Shown: in pieces, positions 1-8,672 of the stretch
Layout: each line of letters opens with the position of its first letter
How positions within the stretch are numbered: position 1 is the stretch's first letter
Source: Thermoplasmata archaeon
Lineage (GTDB): Archaea; Thermoplasmatota; Thermoplasmata; Methanomassiliicoccales; Methanomethylophilaceae
Length of the DNA: 64,000 bases
Assembly: GCA_015063235.1 (NCBI GenBank)
Contig: SUSW01000021.1
Span: 1 to 64,000 of the forward strand
Direction of reading: 5' to 3'
Program-made: the position numbers and the translations under genes
Notes under the pieces: model-generated
Told to the model about the DNA's origin: nothing
What the model saw: the letters and a program-made list of their open reading frames with translations, nothing else
Database searches by the model: none

Positions 1-120
1 ACCCTGACCTTCTCCAAGTCCGGATACACGTCTGCGACCAAGACCTTCACAGTCACTGTCATCTCGTCCCTCGAATTCACATCATCTCCCGCAGGAGGTG
101 CGATCATCTATGCAATATGA
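1..120 (+). CDS. C-terminal end of a secreted/surface protein (partial)
   Basis: Frame 1 is open from the window edge to a TGA at 118-120 and gives 39 residues rich in Thr, Ser and Val. Alternating polar/hydrophobic strands (FTVTVISSLEF) look like the last strands of an Ig-like or PKD-like domain. It overlaps the start of the next gene by 11 bases, so both probably belong to one transcript with the virus-like module to the right. There is no membrane anchor at this C-terminus. Function is not recognisable from the fragment. Confidence 0.55.
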   Translation, partial: TLTFSKSGYTSATKTFTVTVISSLEFTSSPAGGAIIYAI

Positions 121-1441
121 TATCAGAACAACAGCGATAATCATAGCCGCCGTCTTCATGGCGGTGCCCTTCGCTCTAAGCGAATCAGATGCCGATCAGG
201 CATACGACAAGGACTACGGGGAGTTCTACTCCTACACCCTGCAGTTCGTATTCGACGGAGCCGAAGCCCAGACCATCGATTGGGATTTCGGCGACGGCTC
301 CGAGCACAGCACGGAATGGAACCCCAGGCACACATATGCCGCAAAGGGAACATACTACGTAACCCAAACAACCAGCAACCCCAAGGGAACGACCGTTGAA
401 GTCTACAAGGTGCAGATCATGGGATTCCCTGTGATCACCTTCGAGAGCAACGGAGGCTCCGCTGTCCCTCAGATAGAGCAGACAGCATACAACGTCACCG
501 CTTCGAAGCCCATCGATCCCATCAAAGCGGATAGCACATTCGATGGTTGGTTCACCGATCAGGAGTTCACCAACCCCATGGATTGGGATGCTGGCGTCAA
601 TAGATCCATGACCCTCTACGCCAAATGGACCCCGGTCCAAACCCCTATCCAGACCTTCACCGTGACCTTCGACAGCAATGGGGGTTCCCCCGTCCAGCAG
701 CAGACCGTCCAGTCCGGATCGGTCGCCACGGTTCCAGTCAAGCCCACGAAGGCGGGATTTGCCTTCTCTGAATGGAGGTTGAACGGCCAGCCCTATGATT
801 TCGGAACATCCGTGACAGGCAACATCGTCCTCGTTGCAACATGGACAGAGAACACACAGCCCGTGATCTCCCACAATATCTCCTTTGATGTCGACGGCGG
901 ATCCATTCCCATGCAGTCCAGGATGGTCTCCAATGGAACATCGCTGACCCTCCCGTCCTATGATGGGACCAGGACAGGATTCACATTCGGCGGCTGGACC
1001 TACAGCAACGTCACCTACCAGCCGGGCAACACTGTTGTCGTGACAGGCGACATGACCTTCAAGGCCATCTGGACCTCGAATCTCCCTGTTCCGACCGACG
1101 AGGATGTCACCGTCTCCTTCGATGTGGCCGGAGGATCCTCCTCGGTATCCTCCGTGACAGTGAAATCCGGGACTTCCGTAACGCTTCCCGATTACAGCGG
1201 AAGCAGGGAAGGCCACAGTTTCGGAGGATGGGCCATCGGAATGCTGACCTACCAGCCCGGTTCCTCGGTCACCGTATCAGGCGACATCACGGCCAAGGCC
1301 ATCTGGATCCAGGATTCCGAAGGACAGGATAAGGAGAAAGAAGATTCCTTCCTGACCGACCCCGTGGTCATCGTGATCGTCATCGCGTTGATCATAGGTA
1401 TCGTAGTCCTGGTGGCAAGGGCCTGTTCGAGGAGGTTCTGA
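110..1441 (+). CDS. Secreted, C-terminally anchored PKD/InlB-B-repeat protein
   Basis: Predicted surface protein of 443 residues. A hydrophobic signal segment occupies residues 6-24 (TTAIIIAAVFMAVPFALS). A PKD-like domain follows (IDWDFGDGS near residue 60). Then come four InlB B-type (Listeria-Bacteroides) repeats beginning near residues 105, 185, 260 and 340, each with an F-x-x-x-GG opening and a closing W (SFGGWAIG, FSEWRLNG). The end is a transmembrane helix (VVIVIVIALIIGIVVLVA) and a short basic tail. The ATG at 110 is chosen because GGAGG at 94-98 precedes it; a GTG at 98 lies inside that ribosome site. In this neighbourhood it occupies the position of an adhesin or spike of a membrane-extruded virus. 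That role is inferred; chromosomal adhesins of gut methanogens share the domains. Confidence 0.75.
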   Translation: MQYDIRTTAIIIAAVFMAVPFALSESDADQAYDKDYGEFYSYTLQFVFDGAEAQTIDWDFGDGSEHSTEWNPRHTYAAKGTYYVTQTTSNPKGTTVEVYKVQIMGFPVITFESNGGSAVPQIEQTAYNVTASKPIDPIKADSTFDGWFTDQEFTNPMDWDAGVNRSMTLYAKWTPVQTPIQTFTVTFDSNGGSPVQQQTVQSGSVATVPVKPTKAGFAFSEWRLNGQPYDFGTSVTGNIVLVATWTENTQPVISHNISFDVDGGSIPMQSRMVSNGTSLTLPSYDGTRTGFTFGGWTYSNVTYQPGNTVVVTGDMTFKAIWTSNLPVPTDEDVTVSFDVAGGSSSVSSVTVKSGTSVTLPDYSGSREGHSFGGWAIGMLTYQPGSSVTVSGDITAKAIWIQDSEGQDKEKEDSFLTDPVVIVIVIALIIGIVVLVARACSRRF

Positions 1442-1443
1442 CC

Positions 1444-1824
1444 ATGTCGGCCTGGAGCGGTCTTGCCAAAGGATTGTCCAAGCTCCTGGGTGGAGGCACG
1501 TCCAAAGCTGCCGTGGCAGCATCCGAGGCTGTCCAGGCCGGCACCCGGACCGTCATCACCTGGGGGAACGCCTTCAGGGTGGCCGTCGCCGGAGGATTCA
1601 CCTTCCTGTTCCTCAACGGGGGTGCCTCCAACGTGGTGGCGTCAACATTAGGGATAGGCCAGGATGCGGCGCAGATACTAATCATCTTCGGTTTCATCGT
1701 TCTGATGATATTGGTCACGAGGCTGATCGTCAACTATGTCAGGCGCAGATTCCACATCGACAGCGAGTACTTCGACATCCCGGTGGTCAGGAACATCGGC
1801 AGATACCAATGGAATCCGGACTAG
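1444..1824 (+). CDS. Small two-helix membrane protein (virion-component-like)
   Basis: Unrecognised protein of 126 residues. Residues 1-35 are Gly/Ser/Ala rich and amphipathic. Two hydrophobic stretches follow, near 42-62 (AFRVAVAGGFTFLFLNGGAS) and 76-99 (ILIIFGFIVLMILVTRLIV), then a basic RRR and an acidic tail. GAGGAGG precedes the ATG, and the gene starts 2 bases after the adhesin stop. Its size, topology and place between adhesin and ATPase resemble structural membrane proteins of inoviruses or pleolipoviruses (inference). It ends with TAG at 1822-1824. Reading through that codon would add seven residues and end at a TGA overlapping the next ATG, the ATGA arrangement common in this genome. 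Confidence 0.7.
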   Translation: MSAWSGLAKGLSKLLGGGTSKAAVAASEAVQAGTRTVITWGNAFRVAVAGGFTFLFLNGGASNVVASTLGIGQDAAQILIIFGFIVLMILVTRLIVNYVRRRFHIDSEYFDIPVVRNIGRYQWNPD

Positions 1825-1844
1825 GGGATCTGGGAGAGGGTAAG

Positions 1845-2177
1845 ATGAAGCTCAGGTTCTGGATCCCCATGCTCGCAGGAATTCTCAATGCGAGTTTCAT
1901 CATGGATCTCTTGGTCACTTTGGCCTCGGGTGAATCCCTGGGAAGCCTGCTGAGCGATGCCACCGGAAATACAGTTGCGAAGACGATCATCGACAACATC
2001 CCCACGGACCCCACGGTCTTCTGGATGATGTCCGGGTTCATCCTGTTCTTCGTATGCGCCATAGAATGCATCGTGATCTACATCGCATTCTATTCCGACG
2101 TTTCCGAATGCAGCAGGAACGTATCCATAAATCCTAAGATCGGAAGCCCTAACGGAAAGCTCTGGGGAGGTCGTTGA
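1845..2177 (+). CDS. Small multi-helix membrane protein
   Basis: Protein of 110 residues with hydrophobic stretches near residues 5-25 (WIPMLAGILNASFIMDLLVTL) and 65-88 (WMMSGFILFFVCAIECIVIYIAF). The ATG at 1845 is preferred over upstream starts because GAGAGGG lies 6-12 bases before it. No family is recognised. It sits in a tightly packed run of small membrane protein genes upstream of the Zot-like ATPase, so a role in a virion or secretion complex is the best contextual guess. Confidence 0.65.
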   Translation: MKLRFWIPMLAGILNASFIMDLLVTLASGESLGSLLSDATGNTVAKTIIDNIPTDPTVFWMMSGFILFFVCAIECIVIYIAFYSDVSECSRNVSINPKIGSPNGKLWGGR

Positions 2178-2178
2178 C

Positions 2179-2370
2179 ATGGACATCCTTCGTATGGCAG
2201 TAGGCGTAATCCTGTTCGCCGCATCGTCATGGCTCTCCCCGTTCATCTCCGAATCCTTCGGGATACCCGAGACCCTCGCCTTCCTGTCGGTGGGCGGCAT
2301 CCTCTCCTTCGCCGGAGGGATCATCTTCTATTCGGGGGTGAGATCGTGCACATACTCGTACCGATCGTGA
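2179..2370 (+). CDS. Tiny two-helix membrane protein
   Basis: 63 residues. Two hydrophobic segments (MAVGVILFAASSWLSPFI, and TLAFLSVGGILSFAGGIIFY) are separated by a short polar loop. A strong GGGGAGG at 2164-2170 precedes the ATG, which starts one base after the previous stop. Size and hydrophobicity match minor or major coat proteins of membrane-associated filamentous viruses, but there is no sequence signature. It overlaps the next small ORF by 25 bases. Confidence 0.6.
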   Translation: MDILRMAVGVILFAASSWLSPFISESFGIPETLAFLSVGGILSFAGGIIFYSGVRSCTYSYRS

Positions 2371-2459
2371 TGGTCTTGATAGCGATGTCCTTCTTCCGCT
2401 GGGCGTTCTCGATGAGGAAGTCCATGATGGATCTGGAGGTCTGTGATGTATGCCGATGA
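2346..2459 (+). CDS. Tiny single-helix membrane protein
   Basis: 37 residues starting at GTG 2346 (GGGGGTGA lies just upstream): one hydrophobic helix (HILVPIVMVLIAMSFF) followed by a basic segment (RWAFSMRKS) and an acidic Cys-containing tail. The helix-then-positive-charge layout is that of inovirus coat-like peptides. It overlaps both neighbours, as dense viral modules do. The start is uncertain; a longer version could begin further upstream in the same frame, but codons there overlap the preceding gene. Confidence 0.4.
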   Translation: MHILVPIVMVLIAMSFFRWAFSMRKSMMDLEVCDVCR

Positions 2460-3195
2460 CGCCCAGATGGGTCCGCGTCAGCCAGGCCCCGAGGATCTGG
2501 CGGTACAGCCGGAGATATCGGAACCGATCCAGAGACCGATCTACGTCAGAAGGAGCAATCTCCGCCTCATCGCCTTCAGGATCGTTGCTCTGGCAGCTTT
2601 GGTAGCGACCGCATCGGCGGCATGCTACTTCGTCTTCGGTCCTGAGGCGATAATCTGGTTCCTCGGAGAATCCTGGCCGATACTGATCGCACCGTTCGCA
2701 GGATTCGCCCTGGGATGGTACGCGGCCAAGACGATGTATCACCCTTACGGATACTACGTCGTCTGCCTCACGCCTGAAACCCACAGTATCCGTGTCGTGT
2801 TCGTTCCCGACCAGGTGTACAAGCTGTTCAACCAGTCTGGGAACAACGTCCTCTACCACACCGGTATGGGAGCTCCGGCATACATCGCCAGGGAGATCGA
2901 CACAGATGAGGGGTACATTGTGTACAGCTGGATCCACGAGAGGGATGCTCTTGTCGTCATGACAAGAGAGGAGGCCTTCATCAACTGGAGACAGGCCGCA
3001 GAGGACATCCTCAGGGAGAACTCACAGATCCTGGACATCCCGTACATCATAGGCCTCGGTTACACCAGGTCGGCCCTCAGAAGGGTGGTAGACGGTTTCG
3101 CCAGCGTCCTCGGTATGCAGGACAGGGACTTCTCCAAGGACACATCGGTGGAATCCCCGGAGGACAGGGAGGCAAGCAATGAGCAGAGCGATTGA
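2446..3195 (+). CDS. Membrane protein with cytosolic C-terminal domain, viral-module protein
   Basis: 249 residues. Proline-rich N-terminus (residues 1-38), two transmembrane helices near 43-64 (LIAFRIVALAALVATASAACYFV) and 72-94 (WFLGESWPILIAPFAGFALGWYA), then a soluble domain of about 150 residues with no recognised motif and an acidic, disordered C-terminus. GGAGGT at 2435-2440 gives the ATG at 2446 a 5-base spacer. It overlaps the ATPase gene by 17 bases, so the two products are probably co-translated and may interact, like the paired membrane/ATPase assembly proteins of filamentous phages (inference). Confidence 0.65.
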   Translation: MYADDAQMGPRQPGPEDLAVQPEISEPIQRPIYVRRSNLRLIAFRIVALAALVATASAACYFVFGPEAIIWFLGESWPILIAPFAGFALGWYAAKTMYHPYGYYVVCLTPETHSIRVVFVPDQVYKLFNQSGNNVLYHTGMGAPAYIAREIDTDEGYIVYSWIHERDALVVMTREEAFINWRQAAEDILRENSQILDIPYIIGLGYTRSALRRVVDGFASVLGMQDRDFSKDTSVESPEDREASNEQSD

Positions 3196-3793
3196 TTACA
3201 TCAAGGGCATGGAGCACGGCCTGATCATAGCGGTCGGTAGCGGGAAGCAGGGCAAATCCTGCTCCCTCCACTCGCTGATCGCATTATGCTGGAAGGACCG
3301 TCCCGTGTACATGCTCGATCCCCTGGTCTACGACATCTCGATGTTCCCAGGATACCATAGGGTATCCGAGACCAAGCGCATCCCGGTAGGAGCTGTCGTC
3401 GTCATCGAGGATGTCAACAGGATCTTCCATTCCAGGGGATCCTCCAAGAACACGGACATCCAGGGTTGGTTGTCGATCATATCGCACAAGTCCAATGTCG
3501 TCTGCGTTACAACGCAGAACATGGCGGATACCGACGTAGCATTCGTCAGGTCGCAGGACTGCATCCTGATGAACAAGTACATGCACGACGAGGACCTGAT
3601 GTTCGAGCGCCCGGAATTCAAGCTGGGCCAGGCGATGGCCAACCTTTGGATCGACAGGTCCGGGAAGGCCTATCCAAGAACGGACAGGAGGGCCTGGTGC
3701 TTCTTCCCCAGGTTCAACGAGTGCGTCGCCATTCCAAAGGTGGAATGGTGGACCTATCGCAACAGCCACATGCTCAGGGACGTGGTCATATGA
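3179..3793 (+). CDS. Zot-like/FtsK-HerA-type P-loop ATPase (virion morphogenesis candidate)
   Basis: 204-residue ATPase. Walker A is GSGKQGKS at residues 21-28; a hydrophobic Walker B-like strand is VVVIEDVNRIF near 75-85; a WLSIISHKSNVV segment and the TTQNMADTD motif follow near 110-120. This series corresponds to the Walker B/RHxG/TQ pattern of zonula occludens toxin (Zot, phage pI) and of related FtsK-HerA packaging ATPases. No C-terminal transmembrane helix is visible, unlike classical pI; the upstream two-helix membrane protein may supply it. The gene overlaps its upstream neighbour by 17 bases and its downstream one by ATGA. Alternatives are a pleolipovirus-type ATPase or a plasmid mobilisation ATPase. 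Confidence 0.75.
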   Translation: MSRAIDYIKGMEHGLIIAVGSGKQGKSCSLHSLIALCWKDRPVYMLDPLVYDISMFPGYHRVSETKRIPVGAVVVIEDVNRIFHSRGSSKNTDIQGWLSIISHKSNVVCVTTQNMADTDVAFVRSQDCILMNKYMHDEDLMFERPEFKLGQAMANLWIDRSGKAYPRTDRRAWCFFPRFNECVAIPKVEWWTYRNSHMLRDVVI

Positions 3794-4194
3794 GCATCCG
3801 TGTCACGTCGGATCCGGAGACGGACAGGCTGCTGTCGCTGAGAGTATCCTCCCAGGTGCCCCTTCCGCCGGAGATCTCCCTGGCCGATCCCAGGCGTTCG
3901 GCTCATTTCTTCAGGATGGCCACGTTCTTCGATGCTTACGGTCTCGGAGAGCACCCCATGGTCAGGCTCCTGAAGGACATGGAGCTGGAGACTATGATGT
4001 CCTCCGCGCTGTCAAGAGCGCAGCATCTGGACCGCGTAGCGCACTACAGCGCCTGGCTGGGGAACAGCCCGGTGAGGATTGAGAACCTCGCCGAGGAGGG
4101 GATGGCTCAAAGGCCCCGCAGGGGCTGGTTCCCGAAGGGCGGAGGCGTAGCCGACGCCGCAGGCGGTCACGGAACCCCGCCCTCATCCCCCTGA
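3790..4194 (+). CDS. Hypothetical protein of the viral module
   Basis: 134 residues beginning at the ATG that overlaps the ATPase stop (ATGA). Residues 1-105 are mostly helical and charged with ordinary codon use. Residues 106-134 are Gly/Pro/Arg rich and run into the GC-rich hairpin region, so the gene end may have been reshaped by that region. No domain is recognised. Position directly before the probable replication origin and Rep gene suggests an element-specific accessory function. Confidence 0.55.
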   Translation: MSIRVTSDPETDRLLSLRVSSQVPLPPEISLADPRRSAHFFRMATFFDAYGLGEHPMVRLLKDMELETMMSSALSRAQHLDRVAHYSAWLGNSPVRIENLAEEGMAQRPRRGWFPKGGGVADAAGGHGTPPSSP

Positions 4195-4430
4195 TGTCGC
4201 CCGCCGGAAGCGTGAGCAGACGGCGCGCACCCGGAGTGAGCCTTAGCGAGCGCAGGGTGCGGGCGACAAACAGGCCGTGCGGACGCCGGCGAGGGCGACA
4301 GCCCCGGCGGACGCCGGCCGCCTTCCCACCGGCGACACAGTCGCCGTTTACATCCCCTCCGAGGGGATATTCACATTCAATGACACGCAGGTAAGGGGAT
4401 ACCTGCTCACCTAAATCCCCATACAGTGAA
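4195..4430 (+). other. GC-rich hairpin cluster; candidate rolling-circle origin
   Basis: Non-coding, far GC-richer than its flanks, and packed with inverted repeats: CGCACCC/GGGTGCG at 4226-4260, GGGC-GACA-GCCC near 4287-4298, a 7-bp stem CGGCGAC/GTCGCCG at 4330-4346, and ATCCCCT-CCG-AGGGGAT at 4354-4370. The block GGACGCCGGC occurs twice. It lies directly upstream of an HUH replication protein gene, where double-strand origins of rolling-circle replicons usually sit. A structured leader RNA or packaging signal is the alternative. Confidence 0.5.
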
Positions 4431-5960
4431 ATGAGATCCATCGAAAGCTATGATTCCAGGGCAGAACAGCTCAGGCTGAACTCCATCGAGGCCCATTTCA
4501 CTCAGGCATACAGGGCAGGCCTCGCAGAGCAGGCCGCTCTTGCTTCTCATCCGGTAGTGAAATATGTCAAGACCCTCCCCGTGGAGGATGCAACGTATCC
4601 TGCCATAGAGTACCTTATAGTTGCGAAGCAGATAGGAAGGCCCGTCCAGGAGGTGTATTCGCTCGTCAGGAGGGGGATAACCTCGTTCAAGGACAGACAG
4701 GGCAATACGGTCTTTTTCAGGAGGCAGCATCATAACTACATCCACTGGACCATGCCCGGCAGGGATCTGGACCGTCCGAAGGTCAAGGGATGCGGCATCA
4801 TCCATGCGAAGACCGGAGGTCTCGTCATCAACGCATGTCCTAACGATCCGGAACATTTCGCCAAAGCGAAGAGAAGGCATTGCTGGAGCATGCACTGTCC
4901 TGAGTGCATGAACGATACCGCCCTTAGGCAGGGTGTGGAATTGGAGCTCAGGCTCAAGGCTTACAAGATGCTGATGCGTAAGCAGGGTATCGACGTAGGG
5001 AGGATAGGGCATTGGGTGATCTCCCCTCCACAGGATCTGATGAAATCCTGGATGCAGACCAAGGAGGATTTCTCCAAGGTGGTGAAGTACATCGAGCTGT
5101 CCCTCCAGGATATCGGAGCTTTATCAGGAGAAACGATATTCCACCCCTGGAGGATGAACAACGGAAAATGGGAATTATCACCGCATTTCCATAATATCTG
5201 CTATGGATGGCTTGACACCGACAAGTTCCTGAAGGAGAATCCAGGATGGATAATCAAGAAGATCCATTCCCACGAGGGTGTCCACAGCATCAGGCATACT
5301 GCTGCGTACCTGTACACCCACATGGGCCTCGGACTTGCCGATAAGGATCCAGAGGACGTCGATTGGACCGAGGACATCCTGAACTACATGATCCCCGGCA
5401 TCAAATCTCCCAAGGCCAGGTACTCGGAGCAGGACTACGAGGAGCAGTTCTTCGGAAAGGGCCGCATGTCCGGGGACATCGACATCGACTGGGAGGACTG
5501 GACACAGCAAAGGCTGATGGCCAAGCTCAGAGCAAGACAGTGGGGAGGCATCTCCAAGAACAAGATCAGACTCATAGGTTATGATAGACAATATAAGATC
5601 AGGGTCTGCAAGGAATGCGGCGAGATCATCAGGACTTACGAAGGGGATGACGATACCATCGGTTCTTACGTAAGATACATCCAGGACAATCCGGTCCTGT
5701 GCTTGGCGCACCAGTTCGATCTGGCCCAATCGTCGTACCTGAGATACAAGGACGACCTCAGATCCGCAAAGCTCACAATTACGGACTTTGCCAAGTTCAC
5801 ACCATTCGCAGTTTCATCCCTGGAGTTCATGCCCCAGAACAAGGATCTCGTCATGGGTGGCCCGTTCGCTGAACCCGATGAGTACTTCCTCAGCAGGCAG
5901 AGGGCAGCATACGGTGAGGATTCAATCGATCAGACTGAATCATCTTCTTTCCCTGCATGA
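4431..5960 (+). CDS. rep: HUH-type rolling-circle replication initiator (Rep)
   Basis: 509 residues. The metal-binding HUH motif is HFH at residues 252-254 in the context SPHFHNICYGW. Candidate catalytic tyrosines follow about 40 residues later (Y293 and Y295 in AAYLYTHMG). Cysteine pairs CWSMHCPEC near residue 150 and CKECG near 390 probably bind zinc. This order (zinc finger, HUH, Y motif, zinc finger) is typical of archaeal plasmid and pleolipovirus replication proteins, which nick the origin and become covalently attached through Tyr. The gene follows the hairpin cluster directly. No helicase domain is present, so replication would use a host helicase. The sequence gives no sign of decay. 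Confidence 0.8.
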   Translation: MRSIESYDSRAEQLRLNSIEAHFTQAYRAGLAEQAALASHPVVKYVKTLPVEDATYPAIEYLIVAKQIGRPVQEVYSLVRRGITSFKDRQGNTVFFRRQHHNYIHWTMPGRDLDRPKVKGCGIIHAKTGGLVINACPNDPEHFAKAKRRHCWSMHCPECMNDTALRQGVELELRLKAYKMLMRKQGIDVGRIGHWVISPPQDLMKSWMQTKEDFSKVVKYIELSLQDIGALSGETIFHPWRMNNGKWELSPHFHNICYGWLDTDKFLKENPGWIIKKIHSHEGVHSIRHTAAYLYTHMGLGLADKDPEDVDWTEDILNYMIPGIKSPKARYSEQDYEEQFFGKGRMSGDIDIDWEDWTQQRLMAKLRARQWGGISKNKIRLIGYDRQYKIRVCKECGEIIRTYEGDDDTIGSYVRYIQDNPVLCLAHQFDLAQSSYLRYKDDLRSAKLTITDFAKFTPFAVSSLEFMPQNKDLVMGGPFAEPDEYFLSRQRAAYGEDSIDQTESSSFPA

Positions 5961-6131
5961 AGCATCAGCGGACGCGCTCTTATTCTATCAATTAACAGTT
6001 ATGTCGAGGTTTTCTAATGTATTGTGCATCATCTCTTCTTCTTTTATTTCATCCATTTTTAGTTTGCCAATGGTCTAAACTGATTGTTCTTGTCGATATT
6101 TTATTATTCAATCATCTTCTTACTTGTTAGT

Positions 6132-6737
6132 ATGAAGGCTTGTCCTCATTGTAATGCTCAGCTGAAAGATGATTTACTTTTTTGTACCAAATGCGGTACT
6201 AAATTATCTTCAGAACCACTTACTACGCAGGACAACACCAAAGATCCTTTTCAAGAGATGAAGTGCCCTTCTTGTGAAATCATCTTTACAGATGGCTCGT
6301 TATTTTGTAATAAATGTGGAACTAAACTTGAAGTTGTTCCTAGACAGCAGCCGGATCCTGTTCTTTTGTATAAACAATGTCCTGGTTGTGAGAAAAAGTT
6401 CGAAGATGAGTCTCTCTTTTGTAATATGTGTGGGATAAAACTCGTGGAAGTGTATGACGGAGATTTGGTTTCCGATTCTAATATTATGTATTGTCCGGCT
6501 TGTAAAACCGAATACTCTGATGATTCTTTATTCTGCACCGTTTGTGGAAAGAGGTTGGAAGTTTTTCAAAAGAAATCAAGTGATTCTGATCAATCGTCTG
6601 ACCTCTCTCAAGGTAACTTTGATAATTATTCATATCATTGTAGGGTTTGTGGTTGTTCGATCACTGAAGGCCAGGAGCGTTGTAGCCGGTGTAACACGTT
6701 CCTTTATCCGACAAATATTGTTAAGATTAAGATTTAA
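6132..6737 (+). CDS. Multi-zinc-ribbon protein
   Basis: 201 residues made almost only of five zinc ribbons with paired CxxC knuckles: CPHCNA/CTKCG, CPSCEI/CNKCG, CPGCEK/CNMCG, CPACKT/CTVCG and CRVCGC/CSRCN. The linkers are acidic and variable. Start chosen at 6132 because an AT-rich TATA-like stretch lies about 25-30 bases upstream, fitting a leaderless transcript. It opens an AT-rich island (TTT, AAT, GAT-rich codons) clearly different from the Rep gene before it, which suggests separate acquisition. Zinc ribbons of this type usually mediate protein or nucleic-acid contacts; no catalytic domain is present. Confidence 0.7.
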   Translation: MKACPHCNAQLKDDLLFCTKCGTKLSSEPLTTQDNTKDPFQEMKCPSCEIIFTDGSLFCNKCGTKLEVVPRQQPDPVLLYKQCPGCEKKFEDESLFCNMCGIKLVEVYDGDLVSDSNIMYCPACKTEYSDDSLFCTVCGKRLEVFQKKSSDSDQSSDLSQGNFDNYSYHCRVCGCSITEGQERCSRCNTFLYPTNIVKIKI

Positions 6738-6751
6738 TCTTCGGTGATGAC

Positions 6752-8602
6752 ATGGTTTTCTGTAAGAAGTGTGGTACCGAGATCGGTAATGGTGTAAAGT
6801 ATTGTCCTAAATGCGGTACTATGGCCTCAGCCGATTCCGTTGTTGATATGAGTTCTTCAGTTTCTGAGACGAAAATTGATGCTCAAGTATTGCCTCCAGA
6901 ACCTGTCGTTACTACTATAGCTTCAATATCTACATCCAATAAGAAGACAAATCGCCGGACGATTCTGGTTGTTATCTCTGTAGTTGCTGTTATTGCCATT
7001 GTTGCAGTATTATTCTTGATGCCGACAAAATATGAAATCGATTTATCTACCAATGGATCTGGTATGGTATATGGTTCGGGCTCTTATGAGTCTGGCGACA
7101 TGATCACCATCAGAGCTGCTGGTACCAATGGCATGGAGTTTTACAAGTGGAGTGATGGTAACACCTCTGCAAGTCGTACGATATCCGTTGATGGCGATAA
7201 GAGTTTAGTTGCTTATTTTGCTTATTTTTATGATATATCTGTGAAGTCTAATTATTCGGACGGAGGGAGCATATCCGGTGGAGGGCATATTAAGCAGGGA
7301 GATTCAGTAACAATCAGAGCTGAACCCTCTTATGGTTATTATTTTTCTCACTGGATGAAGGATGGTTCTAGAGTTTCAAGTAATCCGTCTTACACATTTA
7401 CGGCTAATTCTGATGCTACCTACGTAGCTGTTTTCGAGTTGCGGTCATTTACCATCCAAGCTTACTCGAGTAACTCAGGATGGGGCGAGTGCTCGGGCGG
7501 GGGTACATATTTATATAAGTCATCTGTGACTCTATATGCTAATTCATATTCTGGCTATGAATTTCTGGGATGGTATGATGGATCATCCTATCTTGGCAAT
7601 CTACGTACCTACACCTTCAACGTGGAATCGGATGTAACCTTTACTGCCAAGTTCGGCATTATTCATGATGCTTCATTTTCTTTCGAAGCCTCTGCTTCTC
7701 TTGCACCTGTCACCCTGAGTATCAATTCGAAATATACGGTAGAATACAGCAATAGGTATGTTACCTTCATGGATGCTATGACCGGATCGACTCTCCTTAC
7801 GTATAATGGTAGTTCCAATTCATCTCTTTCCACCAGCATCTCGTCAGGTACAGCGGTGAAAGTGGTCCAGAAGATAACCTATACAGACGGCTATACGGCA
7901 TCATATACGGACACATATGTAGTCAATGAAAATGTTACTCATAAGTATTCATGGAAATATAACGTGGACAAATGGTATTCTTTTTTCACTGATTTCTTCA
8001 GTTTGAACAATTCATCGGATTCATTTACGTGGGACCTCAGTTTCAAGTGGTATTACAAATACTACTCTGATCCCATACCTCGCAATATCAACGGAGCTGC
8101 TGATAGGATCGATGACTTTGTAACCTCTGATGATTCCTGGATCAAGAGTTTGGCCAAATATTTGAATAATCAATCTTCATCGATGTCTGATATCGAGCGT
8201 GTCAATTATGTCCTGAAGTTCGTGCAGAGTTTCGAATATCAGTACGATAAGGACGGCAAGAATGTCCAGGATTATTGGAAATATCCTGCTGAGATCCTCT
8301 GGGAACAGAAGGGCGATTGTGAGGATCATGCCATCCTTTTTGCAACCCTAATGGAAGCCATGGGTTATGATGCTGTGCTCTATTACGTCTACTGTTATGA
8401 CTCTTCTGGTAATTTTACCGCTGCCCATCTTGCTACAGGTGTCGCGGTTTCCGGTGCATCTGGAACTAGTACTACATTCCAGGGCAAGACCTATTACTAT
8501 TGTGAGGCTACCTCAGATGCAGGCTCGAGAATCCATAATTGGGCGAATGTAGGTTATATTCCAACAGGTTATGTCATTCAAAGGACATATCAGGTAAGTT
8601 GA
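6752..8602 (+). CDS. Zinc-ribbon, membrane-anchored repeat protein with transglutaminase-like domain
   Basis: 616 residues. An N-terminal cytosolic zinc ribbon (CKKCG...CPKCG, residues 4-22) is followed by a transmembrane helix near 70-92 (TILVVISVVAVIAIVAVLFLM). Then come three or four repeats of the InlB/Big family (GSGSYESGDMITIRA...FYKWSDG, GGHIKQGDSVTIRA...FSHWMKDG, YLYKSSVTLYA...FLGWYDG). The C-terminal 150 residues form a transglutaminase-like cysteine protease fold: Cys in KGDCEDHAILFATLMEAMG, His in AAHLATGV, and an Asn/Asp candidate in RIHNWANVG. The enzyme part would be outside the cell. Similar cysteine-peptidase-like proteins act on surface proteins, but the substrate is unknown. 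GGTGATGAC precedes the ATG. AT-rich like its neighbours. Confidence 0.75.
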   Translation: MVFCKKCGTEIGNGVKYCPKCGTMASADSVVDMSSSVSETKIDAQVLPPEPVVTTIASISTSNKKTNRRTILVVISVVAVIAIVAVLFLMPTKYEIDLSTNGSGMVYGSGSYESGDMITIRAAGTNGMEFYKWSDGNTSASRTISVDGDKSLVAYFAYFYDISVKSNYSDGGSISGGGHIKQGDSVTIRAEPSYGYYFSHWMKDGSRVSSNPSYTFTANSDATYVAVFELRSFTIQAYSSNSGWGECSGGGTYLYKSSVTLYANSYSGYEFLGWYDGSSYLGNLRTYTFNVESDVTFTAKFGIIHDASFSFEASASLAPVTLSINSKYTVEYSNRYVTFMDAMTGSTLLTYNGSSNSSLSTSISSGTAVKVVQKITYTDGYTASYTDTYVVNENVTHKYSWKYNVDKWYSFFTDFFSLNNSSDSFTWDLSFKWYYKYYSDPIPRNINGAADRIDDFVTSDDSWIKSLAKYLNNQSSSMSDIERVNYVLKFVQSFEYQYDKDGKNVQDYWKYPAEILWEQKGDCEDHAILFATLMEAMGYDAVLYYVYCYDSSGNFTAAHLATGVAVSGASGTSTTFQGKTYYYCEATSDAGSRIHNWANVGYIPTGYVIQRTYQVS

Positions 8603-8672
8603 GGTAAACGCAGTATCTATTGAGGTCGTTCTCGAATGTCTTTGTTAAATACTGCGTTTACTATCTGACCTC

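Noticed and set aside
1444-1824. Certain read-through of TAG at 1822
   Set aside because: The extension is only seven residues and carries no homology; kept only as a possibility.
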